From positions 6,111,001-6,175,000 of the forward strand of contig JAWQUS010000020.1 of NCBI GenBank assembly GCA_036365455.1: a stretch of 64,000 nucleotides of DNA, written 5' to 3'. Every line of letters starts with the position of its first letter. Positions within the stretch are counted from its first letter, which is position 1. The translations under genes and the position numbers were made by a program. Source of the DNA: Macrosoma leucophasiata (Eukaryota > Arthropoda > Insecta > Lepidoptera > Hedylidae). The notes under the pieces are model-generated. The model was not told where the DNA came from and made no database searches. It worked only from the letters and a program-made list of their open reading frames with translations. Shown here one piece after another: positions 1 through 9,950 of this stretch.

Positions 1-305
1 GGAGCTTACTCCACCACGCTGCTCCAATGCGGGTTGGTGGAGATAAGGGTTAGTGGCCAACCCGTTGTCGGATGTTTTCAAACCGCCCGTAAGGCCTCCG
101 ACAAGGTTTAACGACTGCTATCTATCGACAGCAATCGGGACCGACGGCATAATGTGCCCTCCGAAGCACGGAAATGCGCATTTTAATTTGCCACTAGCGG
201 TCACCCATCACACACCCGACCGCACCCGTATCGCTTAACCGAGTAGATTGCTTCCGATCTACACCAGCCGCGGGGCCATGCGCACTTCGGCCATGCGCGC
301 TTCAA
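1..305 (-). repeat. Rep-A dispersed repeat, copy 1 (cut by window edge)
   Basis: First of five copies in the window (others at 6850-7215, 20472-20745, 38365-38712, 46850-47195). Shared landmarks are CCACCACGCTGCTCCAATGC at one end, a central block with GGAGGCC-type and CCTCCGAAGCACGGAAA motifs, and ATCTACACCAGCC then GCCATGCGCGCTT at the other end. Full copies run about 345 bp and begin CCCACTGCTGGGCACGAG. No protein-coding homology is visible. Class unknown; it resembles repeats common in lepidopteran genomes. The short ORFs across it are incidental. Confidence 0.75.
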
Positions 306-317
306 ATCTCCCCCTAA

Positions 318-400
318 TGACGCACAATCCTGTTTTGGGCATTTTTGGGGAAAGCTTTTATTCAGCAGTGGACATCTTTTGGCTGAAGTGATAAATATAC
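318..400 (+). mobile_element. RTE-type LINE 3' tail fragment
   Basis: The stretch ends with a degraded version of the RTE C-terminal and 3' UTR signature: TTTATTCAGCAGTGGACATC then TTTTGGCTGAAGTGATAA. The same tail occurs at 6048-6150 and 29713-29800 and, in better preserved form, at the ends of the RTE fragments near 51.26 and 57.64 kb. Upstream it carries CTAATGACGCACAAT, also seen near 29716 and 38817. The fragment is too short to code. Confidence 0.55.
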
Positions 401-1110
401 CACAAGCTCCCATTCCCCTTCCTACCTTTCGGTATACGGGGCTATACATGGGATATCAAGAAACACATATAAACGTCTGCTTTCATGCATTTCTGGATCT
501 CCCTACAGGTTATTTATTTTAATTTGTTCTTATTATGTTACCACTCCTCCCCGAATTGGGTGTATCACAATAAAACACACACAGAGGACTTCGGTGCGGT
601 ATGTTTGCGCTAGGATTGTTAAAGAACTTGACTTACCTCTCAATTTACACAGCAGCTCAATTCAGTATAGTGATGGACAGTATTTTGTGATATACGCCAA
701 TGCGATATAGATTTACCCTTCTCGAGCTCACGAAGGAACTTTAGTGCCAGCAAACTATCCTTTGCCAATTTATCTTTTTTTGTTTTGAAAACCCTAACGC
801 CAATTGTGAATCTCACGTCCCGACTGACCCAGACAGTCTATTAAAGCGGAGGAACTGACAATATAAACTATGACGTAGGTAAGTACAGTCACGGGCGATA
901 TCCAGTATACACTTTGTGTAGAGGAATGTCGTTGGCTTAGTCTTATTCCAGGGCAGTAGTTTAAAGAGAAAAATTAAAAAGTTCCTTACGTCTAAACGTG
1001 TTTTTTTTATGAGAAATTAATATAATAACCAGCTAACAGTAGGTCAAGTCCGCAGCGTTTATGCGGTTGAAATAGATATCCCTTTTGTTTTAGTCTTTTG
1101 ATTTTATATT
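401..1110. other. Gap: no feature recognised
   Basis: AT-rich sequence with no ORF of interest and no match to the other repeats in the window. Confidence 0.5.
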
Positions 1111-1113
1111 TCA

Positions 1114-1213
1114 CTAGCTTTTGCACGTGACTTATAATACTTAAGCAAAGTAGTTTTCACGTGAAAGTGTAACAAACAAACTTACATTCGCATTTATAAT
1201 ATTAAAGTAGGGA
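1114..1213 (-). mobile_element. Short Helitron-like element (100 bp)
   Basis: Read on the minus strand it starts TCCCTACTTTAATATTATAA after an A and ends AAAAGCTAG before a T, matching the A|TC...CTAG|T pattern of Helitron insertions. The sequences near both ends resemble a family widespread in Lepidoptera (ATTATAAATGCGAA-type 5' end, GC-richer 3' end before CTAG). At 100 bp it must be internally deleted or very small. Similar ends are seen at 28.6, 46.2, 50.7 and 58.7 kb. Confidence 0.4.
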
Positions 1214-1214
1214 T

Positions 1215-3130
1215 TTGTTGTTAATTTTATCCATATTATGTAACCAACATAGGGACATGCGTGCAATATCAAAAATTTTAGATTTTATTTGCTTTTCGCA
1301 AGGTCTAATAAAAATTATCAAGTCGAAATAAAAAGATTTCCACCTCGTCAAAAAGTAGACTCATTTATGGCTATAAAAAGGGCTTTTTAAATATATTTTA
1401 TGTATCCGATACTCCCAAGGCCCTTAACTACGAAAACGTTCGTTTTCGCTTACGTAAATTAAAGCAAACTCACTTTGCACTTGCTTAATATTTAAGCTTA
1501 TTACATTTGTGGACCAGTAGTCGTTCGTGTCTTTAACATTTCGGTTTTGATATCGCTTCTAAACTTGCGAAATTCGTGTGTTGCGTTACATGCATTTTAA
1601 GGTTGAATCACATAGAAGTGGCCGCACATGGAAAATTAAAAAAAATCGAGTTGTGGAATTTTAAATACTTCTACGAAATACACAAGAAAATTTTGGGTAT
1701 TAATAAATGTTCATCATCATAAACAATTGGGTTATAGATATTTGGAAAAATATATCGCATAATAAATTTCAATAACTACAATATAACCTGTTTGACAAAT
1801 TCAGCATTTATCCACCAGATAGCATTCATTATAATTACAATGTGCTACTTAAGTATGTACCTACTTATATACATATAATAAGGAGGTACGTTAAATATAC
1901 GTACATCTAAAGAATATTTAACGATGTCGCGGTCGTTGACGTCACACATGTTGCTTAGGTATTAGGTTATGTCTACCGTCTTTAGAAAAGTGATTTTCCC
2001 AGACTTTCCGTTAATGAAAAATAAAGTTTAAGTTAATGCCCTTTTAACTATCGAATTCAGTTCTATGGGCATACACAGCAAAAAAATATTGTTTTTTGAC
2101 CTAATAATAAAAATTATCGGAATCATCTTAATTTAGAAGTTTATGTCGCGTACTCGTACTCGTATTAAAACAAAAACTATTGTTAACGCAGCTCCGGGTT
2201 TCATTCGTTTTTTAGCTTCCATTATCGTTTTAATTACCGTTCCTATATTTTTAATGTTGGTAAATCACTCATCACAGAGTGTTTTATCATCAATCCTATT
2301 GATCATTTGAAACACGCTACAATTCTCTCAGCATATCCTTACAAAATATTAGCATTGTATTAGGTCCACTTCGTGTTTTCCCACGGTTTATCACGCCATA
2401 TCAGCGTCCACCTTAACTGCCAGAGTGAACGTCGACATAGGCTGTGATTGTGAGATCGTTCGAGGGCATTCACCTGTTAATTCGCCATGAACTACGCAAA
2501 TAAGTTCGTGTACTTGTATGCATGTTTAGGAGTGTCTACACTACATGAATGGTTTTGCAAAGGCAGCAATCCGTACTGCCATGTTAGGATGTTATTGGAA
2601 ACCGTTGAATCATTGTTATACGCTGTCAACCGTGAAGAGAAAGATTTACAATGTTGATTTGACGGTTTCAGTTAGACTTAGGTTATGGTCATAGAGTTCT
2701 AGTGTTCTAGTTAGATGTTAATACTGACATTTAGTACTCAGCAATGTAATACTATAATAATAAGAATTTAGGTATTTAATGAGTTTATAAAGGTGTCCCA
2801 GAAATCAACGATAAAACAAAAACGGGTGATAGGGCAAGTCATGACAGTTATCAGAAATATGTAAAAAAAAAAGACATAATGTATTTTTAATATTATTAGG
2901 ATTTTAAAAAATATCGGCTACATATAATATATAAAACCGATCACCTGCGATGATCCTTCAAGTCTCAAGACCACGAATATTACTTTTTGTACTCGTAATT
3001 TCCCCCTTTGTATTGTAGTCATGACTAACCCTTCTGTAAACTACAGTCTGTAATTAAAATCCCTGTATATCTTTTGTAATGAGTCTTTTTGTTCTTGTGG
3101 TCACTTATTTAGTTAGAGGATTGCATTATT
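1215..3130. other. Gap: no feature recognised
   Basis: About 1.9 kb of AT-rich, apparently unique DNA. No ORF above about 60 codons and no repeat shared with the rest of the window was seen. Confidence 0.5.
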
Positions 3131-3134
3131 TATG

Positions 3135-3208
3135 TCATTAAGTTGACAGACAAGCAGGCGGGCCACCTGATGAAAAATAGTCACCGTCACCTATGGACAT
3201 TTAATTTT
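3135..3208 (-). mobile_element. LINE 3' tail fragment
   Basis: On the minus strand it reads TGTCCATAGGTGACGGTGAC, a degraded spacer and CATCAGGTGGCCCGCCTG. The same tail closes the LINE fragment at 51530-51890, so this is a 3' end truncated almost to nothing. No coding sequence. Confidence 0.55.
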
Positions 3209-3315
3209 GTGTCTTTGTAAGGAGTCAAGTAGACCAAGTTGGTGTTTTGGGGCTCCTCCCACGCCTCTATATAAAAACTTATTTTACATATATTGCAATA
3301 AGCATAAACTCATAA

Positions 3316-3345
3316 TTTTCAATTCAATTCAATTCAATAATTTAT
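3316..3345 (-). repeat. AATTC microsatellite, probable LINE tail
   Basis: Three and a half ATTCA-type units followed by ATAATTTATTTGCATT. Read on the minus strand this is AAATAAATTATTGAATTGAA, the kind of short tandem tail found at LINE 3' ends. No adjacent coding remnant was identified. Confidence 0.4.
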
Positions 3346-3470
3346 TTGCATTCTGCAGTGGTAGTGTCGTTGGACAATAATAATATTAGTATCACATTAC
3401 AGACTCCTTTGAAGAGGAGAGGTTGTTCGTAGCAAAATTATTTTTATAAATTGGTAAATAGAAAATTGGT

Positions 3471-3655
3471 TATTTTATTTTAAAGTAAAATGGAAACAAA
3501 AATTTGACTTCAGGCGAGACTTGAACTCGCGGCTTACTGGGAATCTAGTCCAGAGTCCCAGTAGTCTAGTCGAGTCTCGCCTGAAGTCAAATTTTTCTTT
3601 CCATTTTACTTTAAAATAAAATATATTTCACAAGCATGTGTTAATGCGAAATAAT
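3471..3655. mobile_element. SINE-2 foldback copy (tRNA-derived)
   Basis: Two SINE-2 tails lie in inverted orientation around a tRNA-like centre. The left arm reads AAAGTAAAATGG then TTTGACTTCAGGCGAGACTT; the right arm is its reverse complement, GAGTCTCGCCTGAAGTCAAA followed by TTTCTTTCCATTTTACTTT. The tRNA-like part includes the B-box-like GTTCAAGTCTCGC and the GACTTCA/TGAAGTC acceptor-like pair. The centre keeps CTGGGACTCTGGACTAGATT on the minus strand. This is a retroposed tRNA-like sequence with an inversion, not a functional tRNA. Confidence 0.65.
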
Positions 3656-4092
3656 ATAAAACAATTACAAAAATTGGTTGTTCGGTATAATTATGAACCA
3701 AAATTCTTATACCTACTTGATTAACTTTGTCACTTTAATAACGCATTAATGTTAATAAAAACATCAATATTATTAGAATAAAATTCAGATGCTACGCGTT
3801 TTGCGTGAATGATAAAATAAAATAATTAAGCCATGGGAAAAATTAGATTTAACTTTCTAAATTTAATGCTTTCATTGTTTTTATGCTAACGCTTCCAGCA
3901 TTTGACCCCGATTAGGTGCTATACCATTTTAGGGTTATCACACACCACGTTCGAACTAGCAACTGCGATTGACGGGTTTGTTTTTTAAGATACAAAGAAC
4001 AAATTAAACATTTCGAAAACACAACATCAGTCATAAATACAATGTTATTACATAATAGATGAACATATGCGAGAACACTGCATGTAGTAGGA

Positions 4093-4700
4093 GAGATACT
4101 GAACCCTCCGAATAACGTTGGCCCTGTAAGGCTAGAAATTTTCGTAGGGATGAATCATAACATGCTAAGTACAAAAACCATCGACCGGCAAAGATCAACC
4201 CGTCACGTCATATGGATTTCTGATGAGAAAAGTTACTTCCATATTTGAAATCTGGCTCGATTGCGACCATTTATGTTGCGTTTTTAAGTTAAATTTTTGT
4301 GTGTTCGGATAATTAAAGAGAATCACGATTAGTTTACTGCAAATGAGCGACTCAATCATATATCAATAGCAGTCTTATTGATGAACAATTTACATAACAT
4401 GATACGCTCGATACATAATTTATTGAATTGGTCCTTACAATTTCATCATCATGGAAACACACTTCCGTTGTCATGGAAACACCACTAAAATTTTAAATAA
4501 GACGCAACAATTATGGTCGCAAAACTATGGCTGCCAGATCAAAAATATGAAAGTAACTTTTCTCATCAGAAATACAGGTGACGTGACGAGCTGATCTTTG
4601 CCAGGCGATGGTTATCGTACTTAGCATATTAAGACTCATCCCTAGAAAAAAATCTAGGCTTACAGGCGTTCCGATACTCGAAGGGTTCACTAGCTCTTGG
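4093..4700. mobile_element. Foldback/MITE element with about 190-bp arms
   Basis: The left arm (4093-4278) and right arm (4502-4700) are imperfect inverted repeats. Shared blocks include TTTCTGATGAGAAAAGTTAC, GGCAAAGATCA, ATGCTAAGTAC and TAGGGATGA, in the same order and opposite orientation. The internal 220 bp are AT-rich and non-coding. No clear TSD was found, so the superfamily is unknown. The minus-strand ORF across the right arm is incidental. Confidence 0.6.
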
Positions 4701-4838
4701 ACCAATGAGTAAAACCTAAAAAACCGGCACCTATCTCGGCAAAATGCTGTAACAAAAACGGCAGCGCTGTTTTTTGTTTTTGTGTTATGGAGTGGCAAGT
4801 AAACATATAGTTCACATTAACGATAAGTCATAATACGG

Positions 4839-4886
4839 TGGTGCCTACAGCCGCTAGCCCTGCATTGGAACTCTACCACCAGTATA
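4839..4886 (-). repeat. Rep-B 5' fragment
   Basis: Contains GGTGGTGCCTAC and GGAACTCTACCACCAGTA, the 5' end of Rep-B in reverse orientation. Confidence 0.5.
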
Positions 4887-5695
4887 GAAAGTGGTTCTTT
4901 TGTCTAACATGTTTCGTGCCATATTAATGCGATTATATGAGAGTATACAAGAAATTTTACATCAAATTTGTTCCTTTGTGTATACTGAAGTTATACACGC
5001 CATAAAAGATGATGCGGATACATTGGATGAAATGATAAATATTGTAAATATTTGGGATTTATAATATTGCGGCACTTGAAACATGTTTGTATATACCTTC
5101 TACTGATCACGGAAATAAATGTAGTAGTATACAATAAGCCTTCTTCTTGTATACTGTTATATCTAATTTCGTTATTGTATCAGAAATTTTGGTGTTTCAC
5201 TCTTGTGATATCGGCAAATATACGGGAAACGCCTATTATTTATTTTACTGTTTCGCGTATTACTGGGTCGAGTAAATCGCAGAGATCTGGCCGAGTCCTT
5301 AGCGACATAGTGCTGAGTTCATCAGTGTTGGACCACTATTTGCGGTGTGGTTAATCGCAATATTGCGTTGTGTGTTTTATATTCGTGTTGACTTAATACA
5401 CGCGTGACTTTACCAATTTTTTATGTATTTATCTAATTGCTGTAGCTAACGAGCTGTACGTACGTAATGCACATAGAAAATCAGTAGGTACACACGTAAA
5501 AACGTGTGAAGCCTACCCGGAAGATCAAAGTCGAAAGTACAGATGGTTTTTAAATATCCATTAGTTACCTATCCCTACAAATGGGCATGTTTATAATGTT
5601 TAATTTCGATACTACGTTTGTAAGCAATACAATTTAGCCACTCTATATAATTAAAGATGAGAATGAGAAGTTTTCATTTTTCATATGTATCAGTA
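4887..5695. other. Gap: no feature recognised
   Basis: AT-rich. A 100-codon plus-strand ORF at 5052-5354 has no recognisable domain or coding composition and I treat it as chance. Confidence 0.45.
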
Positions 5696-5696
5696 C

Positions 5697-5998
5697 TTTT
5701 ACTGGTGGTAGAGCTCCAGTGACGGAGCTCGCGGGCGTAGGCACCACTGCATTACCTATTATACTTACTTGGCGCTAAATGATAGTGTTCAGCACTATCG
5801 GTTTCCGGTCAGGTGGTACTTAATGTACAGCCCTGTAATTTCCGGCACAGAGGCATAACACCTTAGGCCTCAGAAGTGGTAACGCATCTCAATTTTGACC
5901 GATGGTCTTTGTGTAAGTATCTATAAGCTGAAGTCATCACTTAACATCAATGTGAACTGCATGCTTGTTTGCCACTTCCATGTCATAAAAAAAAACTA
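5697..5998 (+). repeat. Rep-B dispersed repeat, full-length copy
   Basis: Near-complete Rep-B of about 300 bp: ACTGGTGGTAGAGCTCCAGT at the 5' end, CAGCACTATCG, GTGGTA, CCTGTAATTTCCGGCACAGA, CTGCAGTCATCACTTAACAT-like text (diverged here), then a 3' A run. Rep-B is the commonest repeat in the window (over 20 copies, both strands). Copies are variably 5'-truncated and end in A-rich tails, which suggests retroposition, but no pol III A and B boxes were recognised. It may be a SINE or a LINE 3' end. Confidence 0.75.
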
Positions 5999-6047
5999 AG
6001 TGGGGTTGTACCAGTAACCATTTTTTAATATTGTTGAATTCAAAGAT

Positions 6048-6150
6048 AATTCTTCCTCAATAATGCGCATCACTGTTGGACGTTTCTGGGGAAGGCTATG
6101 TCCTGCTGATAGCGTGTTTTGGATGAAGTGATAATGATGATGAATAAGAT
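6048..6150 (+). mobile_element. RTE-type LINE 3' tail fragment
   Basis: Same tail as at 318-400: GGACGTTTCTGGGGAAGGCT, then TTTTGGATGAAGTGATAATG and a TGATGA-rich end. Confidence 0.55.
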
Positions 6151-6181
6151 CTTGAGATTCTCAAGATTCATGTCTAACGTA

Positions 6182-6310
6182 TTTTTTTATGTACCTAATT
6201 GAAGTGGAAAACAAGCATGCAGTTCTCATTGAAGTTACATGATGACTGCAACCTACACCCACGCAAAGACCAAGGTCAAAATGCAGATGCATTATCACTC
6301 CTGAGGCCTA
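6182..6310 (-). repeat. Rep-B 3' part
   Basis: Reverse-orientation 3' half with AAACAAGCATGCAGTTC-like text, GACCAAGGTCAAAATGCAGA and CACTCCTGAGGCC; 5' half absent. Confidence 0.65.
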
Positions 6311-6520
6311 TTTTTGATGTTTATTAACTGGAAATAAATGTACCTACCTATTTATTATATAATTTATTTAAAGTTAAGTAATTATTATACAATACCACTT
6401 TGCTATCTCACTCTCGTAAATAAGCAATAAATGGGTACCTAACCTTGAGAATCTTTGTGGACAAATCGTGATGAAGACAAAAACCCAAGTGCCCTCTCCA
6501 TACAAGTGTTTATATCAATG

Positions 6521-6808
6521 CATAGAGCAACACGGGACACCGGCCGCGGCGGACCGGAGGGGAGTAGCCATAGCTATAAATATGTATTTTTTACGGGGGA
6601 AATACGTGTGACACACACTACAAAAATCGTCTATTATTACGAAACTCACACCTTGACTTTAACAAAATACATAAACAACTACATGCACTCATTTAAACAT
6701 AGGCGACAGGCATAGGCACACTTGTGCTTGTACTTTGATTGAGGGGAAGGCCTGCATATGGCTTCTCCCCTCCGGCCCGCCGCGGCTGGTGGCCTGTGTT
6801 GCTCTATG
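6521..6808. mobile_element. hAT-type MITE, copy 1 (288 bp, 8-bp TSD)
   Basis: Terminal inverted repeats of about 40 bp: CATAGAGCAACACGGGACAC at the left and its near reverse complement ending GTGTTGCTCTATG at the right, both GC-rich (CCGGCCGCGGCGGACCGGAG on the left). It is flanked by an exact 8-bp duplication TATCAATG (6513-6520 and 6809-6816). An 8-bp TSD with such TIRs fits the hAT superfamily. No transposase is encoded, so it is non-autonomous. Other copies: 14586-14902, 52684-52924 and a fragment at 45735-45765. Confidence 0.88.
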
Positions 6809-6849
6809 TATCAATGTACAATCTTACCAGTTCCTACAAGGTAACGAGC

Positions 6850-7215
6850 AATGCGCGCATGGCCCCGCGGCTGGTGTAGATCGTAAGCGATCTACTCGGT
6901 TAAGCACTACGGGCGCGGTCGGGTGTGTGATGAGTGACCGCTAGTGGCAAATTAAAAAATGCGCGTTTCCGTGCTTCGGAGGGCACGTTAAGCCGTCGGA
7001 CCCGGTTGCTATCGATAGATAGCAGTTGTTGAACCTCATCGGAGGCGTTATGGGCGGTTTGAAAAACATCTGACAGCAGGTTGGCTACTAACCCGTATCT
7101 CCCCCAATCCGCATTGGAGCAGCGTGGTGGAGAAAGCTCCAGACCTCCCCCTAAAAAGGGGAGAGACTCGTGCCCAGCAGTGGGACTCATTATAGGAGTG
7201 GGTTTCATTATTATT
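6850..7215 (+). repeat. Rep-A dispersed repeat, copy 2
   Basis: Complete copy from GCGCGCATGGCCCCGCGGCT to CGTGCCCAGCAGTGGGACTC. It lies 42 bp from the hAT MITE. ORFs on both strands across it are incidental. Confidence 0.75.
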
Positions 7216-7750
7216 CAGTCCTGTAAATATGGGGATTGGAAATTTCTTACGGTATTACATTGCCTAATTTTGATAGACATTTCGTAGCCCTCTACTCTCG
7301 AATCGAGAACTCGCGTCGCGTCTTCGCTTCCACCAGCATAGCCCGTCGCAATCGCCTATAACCATGAATCTCCCATAAACCATATACCTCGTAAAATAGT
7401 ACAAACTTATGGCTCATGTTACCTATTGCGTAACCGACGTCAATGTAATCGAGATAACGCGTTTTATGGACTTCGAGAATGCAACGGCAAGCATTTCCTG
7501 TGTAAAACAACTCCCTTTTCTTAGAAATTGAATACTGTTGTGGGTTTCATAAGGATGCTTTGTCGGAGCGAATAATTCTTAATTACTTTTATATAATTTA
7601 TTAAACAGATATTATTTAAGGATCGGTTTTGTGTAGATTTTTTTAGACCACTGCGTCCATCAATGTGAAATCAATGTGTGAAACTTGTTCGCCTATTTCA
7701 TAACAAAAAAAATGCTATCACCTAGACCCGAATTAAATATCTATAGGCCA
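7216..7750. other. Gap: no feature recognised
   Basis: No repeat shared with the rest of the window and no coding signal. A 72-codon minus ORF at 7292-7510 has no recognisable domain. Confidence 0.45.
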
Positions 7751-7751
7751 T

Positions 7752-7838
7752 ACAAAAATTAGTCCCAGTGCGGGGAAAGAATCCGCGGATCAAGCGGTCG
7801 TTACATCGCTGGCCCAAATGGGTTGTCAATCTAAAAAA
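7752..7838 (-). mobile_element. SINE-3 head fragment (tRNA-derived)
   Basis: On the minus strand a tRNA-like head is visible, with GCCAGCGATGTAACGACCGC and a damaged B-box region followed by CCCGCACTGGGACTAATTTT. It corresponds to the better copies at 52428-52645 and 59868-60057. Confidence 0.5.
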
Positions 7839-7865
7839 ATACCTATAGTAGTATAAGTATTGCCT

Positions 7866-8164
7866 CGGTAGTCTAGTGGTAGCAGGCCACTACTACTACG
7901 CTGTGGTCCTGGGTTCGATTCCCGGGTAGGGGGTTATCAGAGATAATAGTGTGAAGTCCTTTATCTCTGGTTCTATTGGGATTTTTTCCATTTTCTGGAA
8001 ATTTTACAGTACCTCGAAGTTTAGTTATGTGCCCGGATATGTTAACAGGCTCGCCATCTGTTACATGGGCCAAAAAGTAACCGGCGAATCGTGGGTGTTT
8101 TTATCGTGTTTTTATCGTGCATTTATCTCTGCCTACCCCTTCGGGATTACAGGCGTGAAGTTAC
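7866..8164 (+). mobile_element. SINE-1 (tRNA-derived), copy 1, with 9-bp flanking repeat
   Basis: The tRNA-like head carries an A-box-like TAGTCTAGTGGTAGCA and a B-box GGTTCGATTCC, then a family body (TTATCTCTGGTTCTATTGGG, TACATGGGCCAAAA) and ends CAGGCGTGAAGTTACG. GTATTGCCT occurs at 7857-7865 and 8165-8173, the likely target duplication; its last bases may also belong to the SINE 5' end. Other copies: 20986-21434, 23678-23991 and 27642-27955. Confidence 0.82.
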
Positions 8165-8173
8165 GTATTGCCT

Positions 8174-8720
8174 ATAATAACAAAAAAACTAATTAGTTTT
8201 TTTTTTGCTTTGTTCAAGCACTTCAGTAGTTTCCCTTTACCTCAGTACCTCAGTTATTTGCTTGATGGCACTGAGTTTACACTTATAACATTAAACGATA
8301 CGGACTATACAAATACAGATTTAAAAAAATTATGCACATATTTAAAGAGCTCCCATGACTTTAACAATACCAAACAACTTGTATCGAAATTGGATCACCA
8401 GATAATATCTCGGAGTTATGCATTGTTCGTAAACTATTGGTAACATGCCGTGATAGTCAACCATATTGTAAGTTTCAAAAGCGTTTGAAGATTAATTGGC
8501 CCAGTTTTCTAAGCCATTTCATATCATTCATATGCAATGCGGATACGGTATGGTTTAATGGCGAAAGTAATGGAACATTTACTCTAAGTCATAGGAATTA
8601 TGGTCTGAATTAAGTTATGTATCTACTTGATAGAGAGTTGTTACCTTGTGTTCCAGGGTCGTTGACATTTTGTATTTCAGTTTTATCATAAAATAATTAA
8701 TCCTGATAGTAATGTTACTA
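8174..8720. other. Gap: no recognised feature
   Basis: AT-rich. A 91-codon ORF (8168-8443, +) has fairly ordinary residue usage but no recognised domain, and its start lies in the SINE-1 flank. I see no support for a gene. Confidence 0.4.
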
Positions 8721-8844
8721 TGACAGGACTGTTTACTCAGAGATTAACTTGGTTCAAGGATGTCCTTGAACCAAGTTAATCTCTGAGTAAACAGCGAGCT
8801 TATATCAGATAATAAAGAATAAAAAGTAAAGTTTACTCCTGTCA
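8721..8844. repeat. Perfect 32-bp palindrome in a short inverted-repeat element
   Basis: CTGTTTACTCAGAGATTAAC and the following 12 bases (8729-8760) are exactly reverse-complemented at 8763-8794 with a 2-nt loop. Outer TGACAGGA (8721-8728) and TCCTGTCA (8837-8844) are also complementary. Perfect arms imply a recent origin, perhaps a small foldback element. Confidence 0.6.
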
Positions 8845-9464
8845 TATTCAAAGAGCAATCTCGCATATGAACAACGACGTTATAAATTTCATATCCCTCT
8901 TAATTTAAAACTATTTATTTGTTATCTTATCTTTTGGTTTAAAAAGTTAAATAGATATGTGCGACATGTTTTTCAAAAATAAAAATGTCCTTTTCCAACA
9001 ATTTTTTTTATGGACTTTATGGTCTTTATTCTATTCTATATCTAGTCTTCCTTTTTTGTCAATTTTATTTTATTGTAAGATTCCTTGATGTAATTTAATA
9101 AAATTCTTTGCCTATATACTATACTTGCTTTGTCCATAATCGGGTTACTGGAATATTTTCATTCACGTTGAACGTCATCATTGGTGTAAGGTTCATTCCA
9201 TTTAATAACTTCTAATTAAATACTGCGTAGGCTTCAGTTGGGTATCTACTGTTTGTGCTATTATGCCAAATAATATAGTTTTAAGCAGATGGTAGATACA
9301 TCACTTAACTAACACATAAGATTCAAATTTATGTTGTATTTTTGATGCAATTTTACGCATTAGTGTTATAGGATTGTAGTATGCGTAATTAACGTACTAG
9401 TGACGTTTTGATATACGAGTAGATAGGTACCTACCTAATCTGTTTGATTACGAGATTTTCTGCA
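8845..9464. other. Gap: no feature recognised
   Basis: AT-rich DNA without repeats or ORFs of note. Confidence 0.5.
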
Positions 9465-9858
9465 ATAGTGCGTGATTTATGTGAATGAAGTGAATTGAGA
9501 TACAGTGCATGCATGGGTATTGAAATACAATTAATTTTATATTTTAGTAATAATTGGGAGTTGCGTAATATATGTTTTTTATTGAAAATTAATGCGTGTG
9601 TTTATGTTTCTGAATAAATTAATCATATTAGCTACAGGTTTTTACCGACTTCAGTACTAAAATATAAAATTAATTGTATTGTTATAGTGCGTGATTTATG
9701 TGAATGAAGTAAATTGAGATACAGTGAATGCGAGGGTATTGAAATACAATTAATTTTATATTTTAGTAATAATTGGGAGTTGCGTAATTTATTTTATTGA
9801 AAATTAATGCGTGTGTTTATGTTTCTAAATAAATTAATCATATTAGCGACAGGTTTTA
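9465..9858. repeat. Tandem duplication, period 219 bp
   Basis: ATAGTGCGTGATTTATGTGA starts at 9465 and again at 9684. The second unit follows the first closely through AATTGGGAGTTGCGTAAT and CGTGTGTTTATGTTTC, then ends in the shared ACAGGTTTT. A handful of substitutions and a small indel separate them. No coding content. Confidence 0.85.
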
Positions 9859-9950
9859 AATAATCATTTTAGTTCAATATACGCGAGATAAAACCTAAAA
9901 CTAGTTTTATTTCAATGAATGCAGCTCGCGAAAACCTAAGAACATACTAG
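9858..9950 (+). repeat. Rep-H dispersed repeat, partial
   Basis: Contains TAAATAATCATTTTAGTT, TATACGCGAGATAAAACC and AAACTAGTTTTATTTCAATG then CTCGCGAAAACCTAAGAAC. Related copies lie at 15690-15830, 16800-16950 and 24022-24142. Class unknown. Confidence 0.6.

Noticed and set aside
8168..8443. 91-codon ORF with fairly balanced residues
   Set aside because: Begins in a SINE flank, no domain, no conserved feature, length within chance for this many frames.
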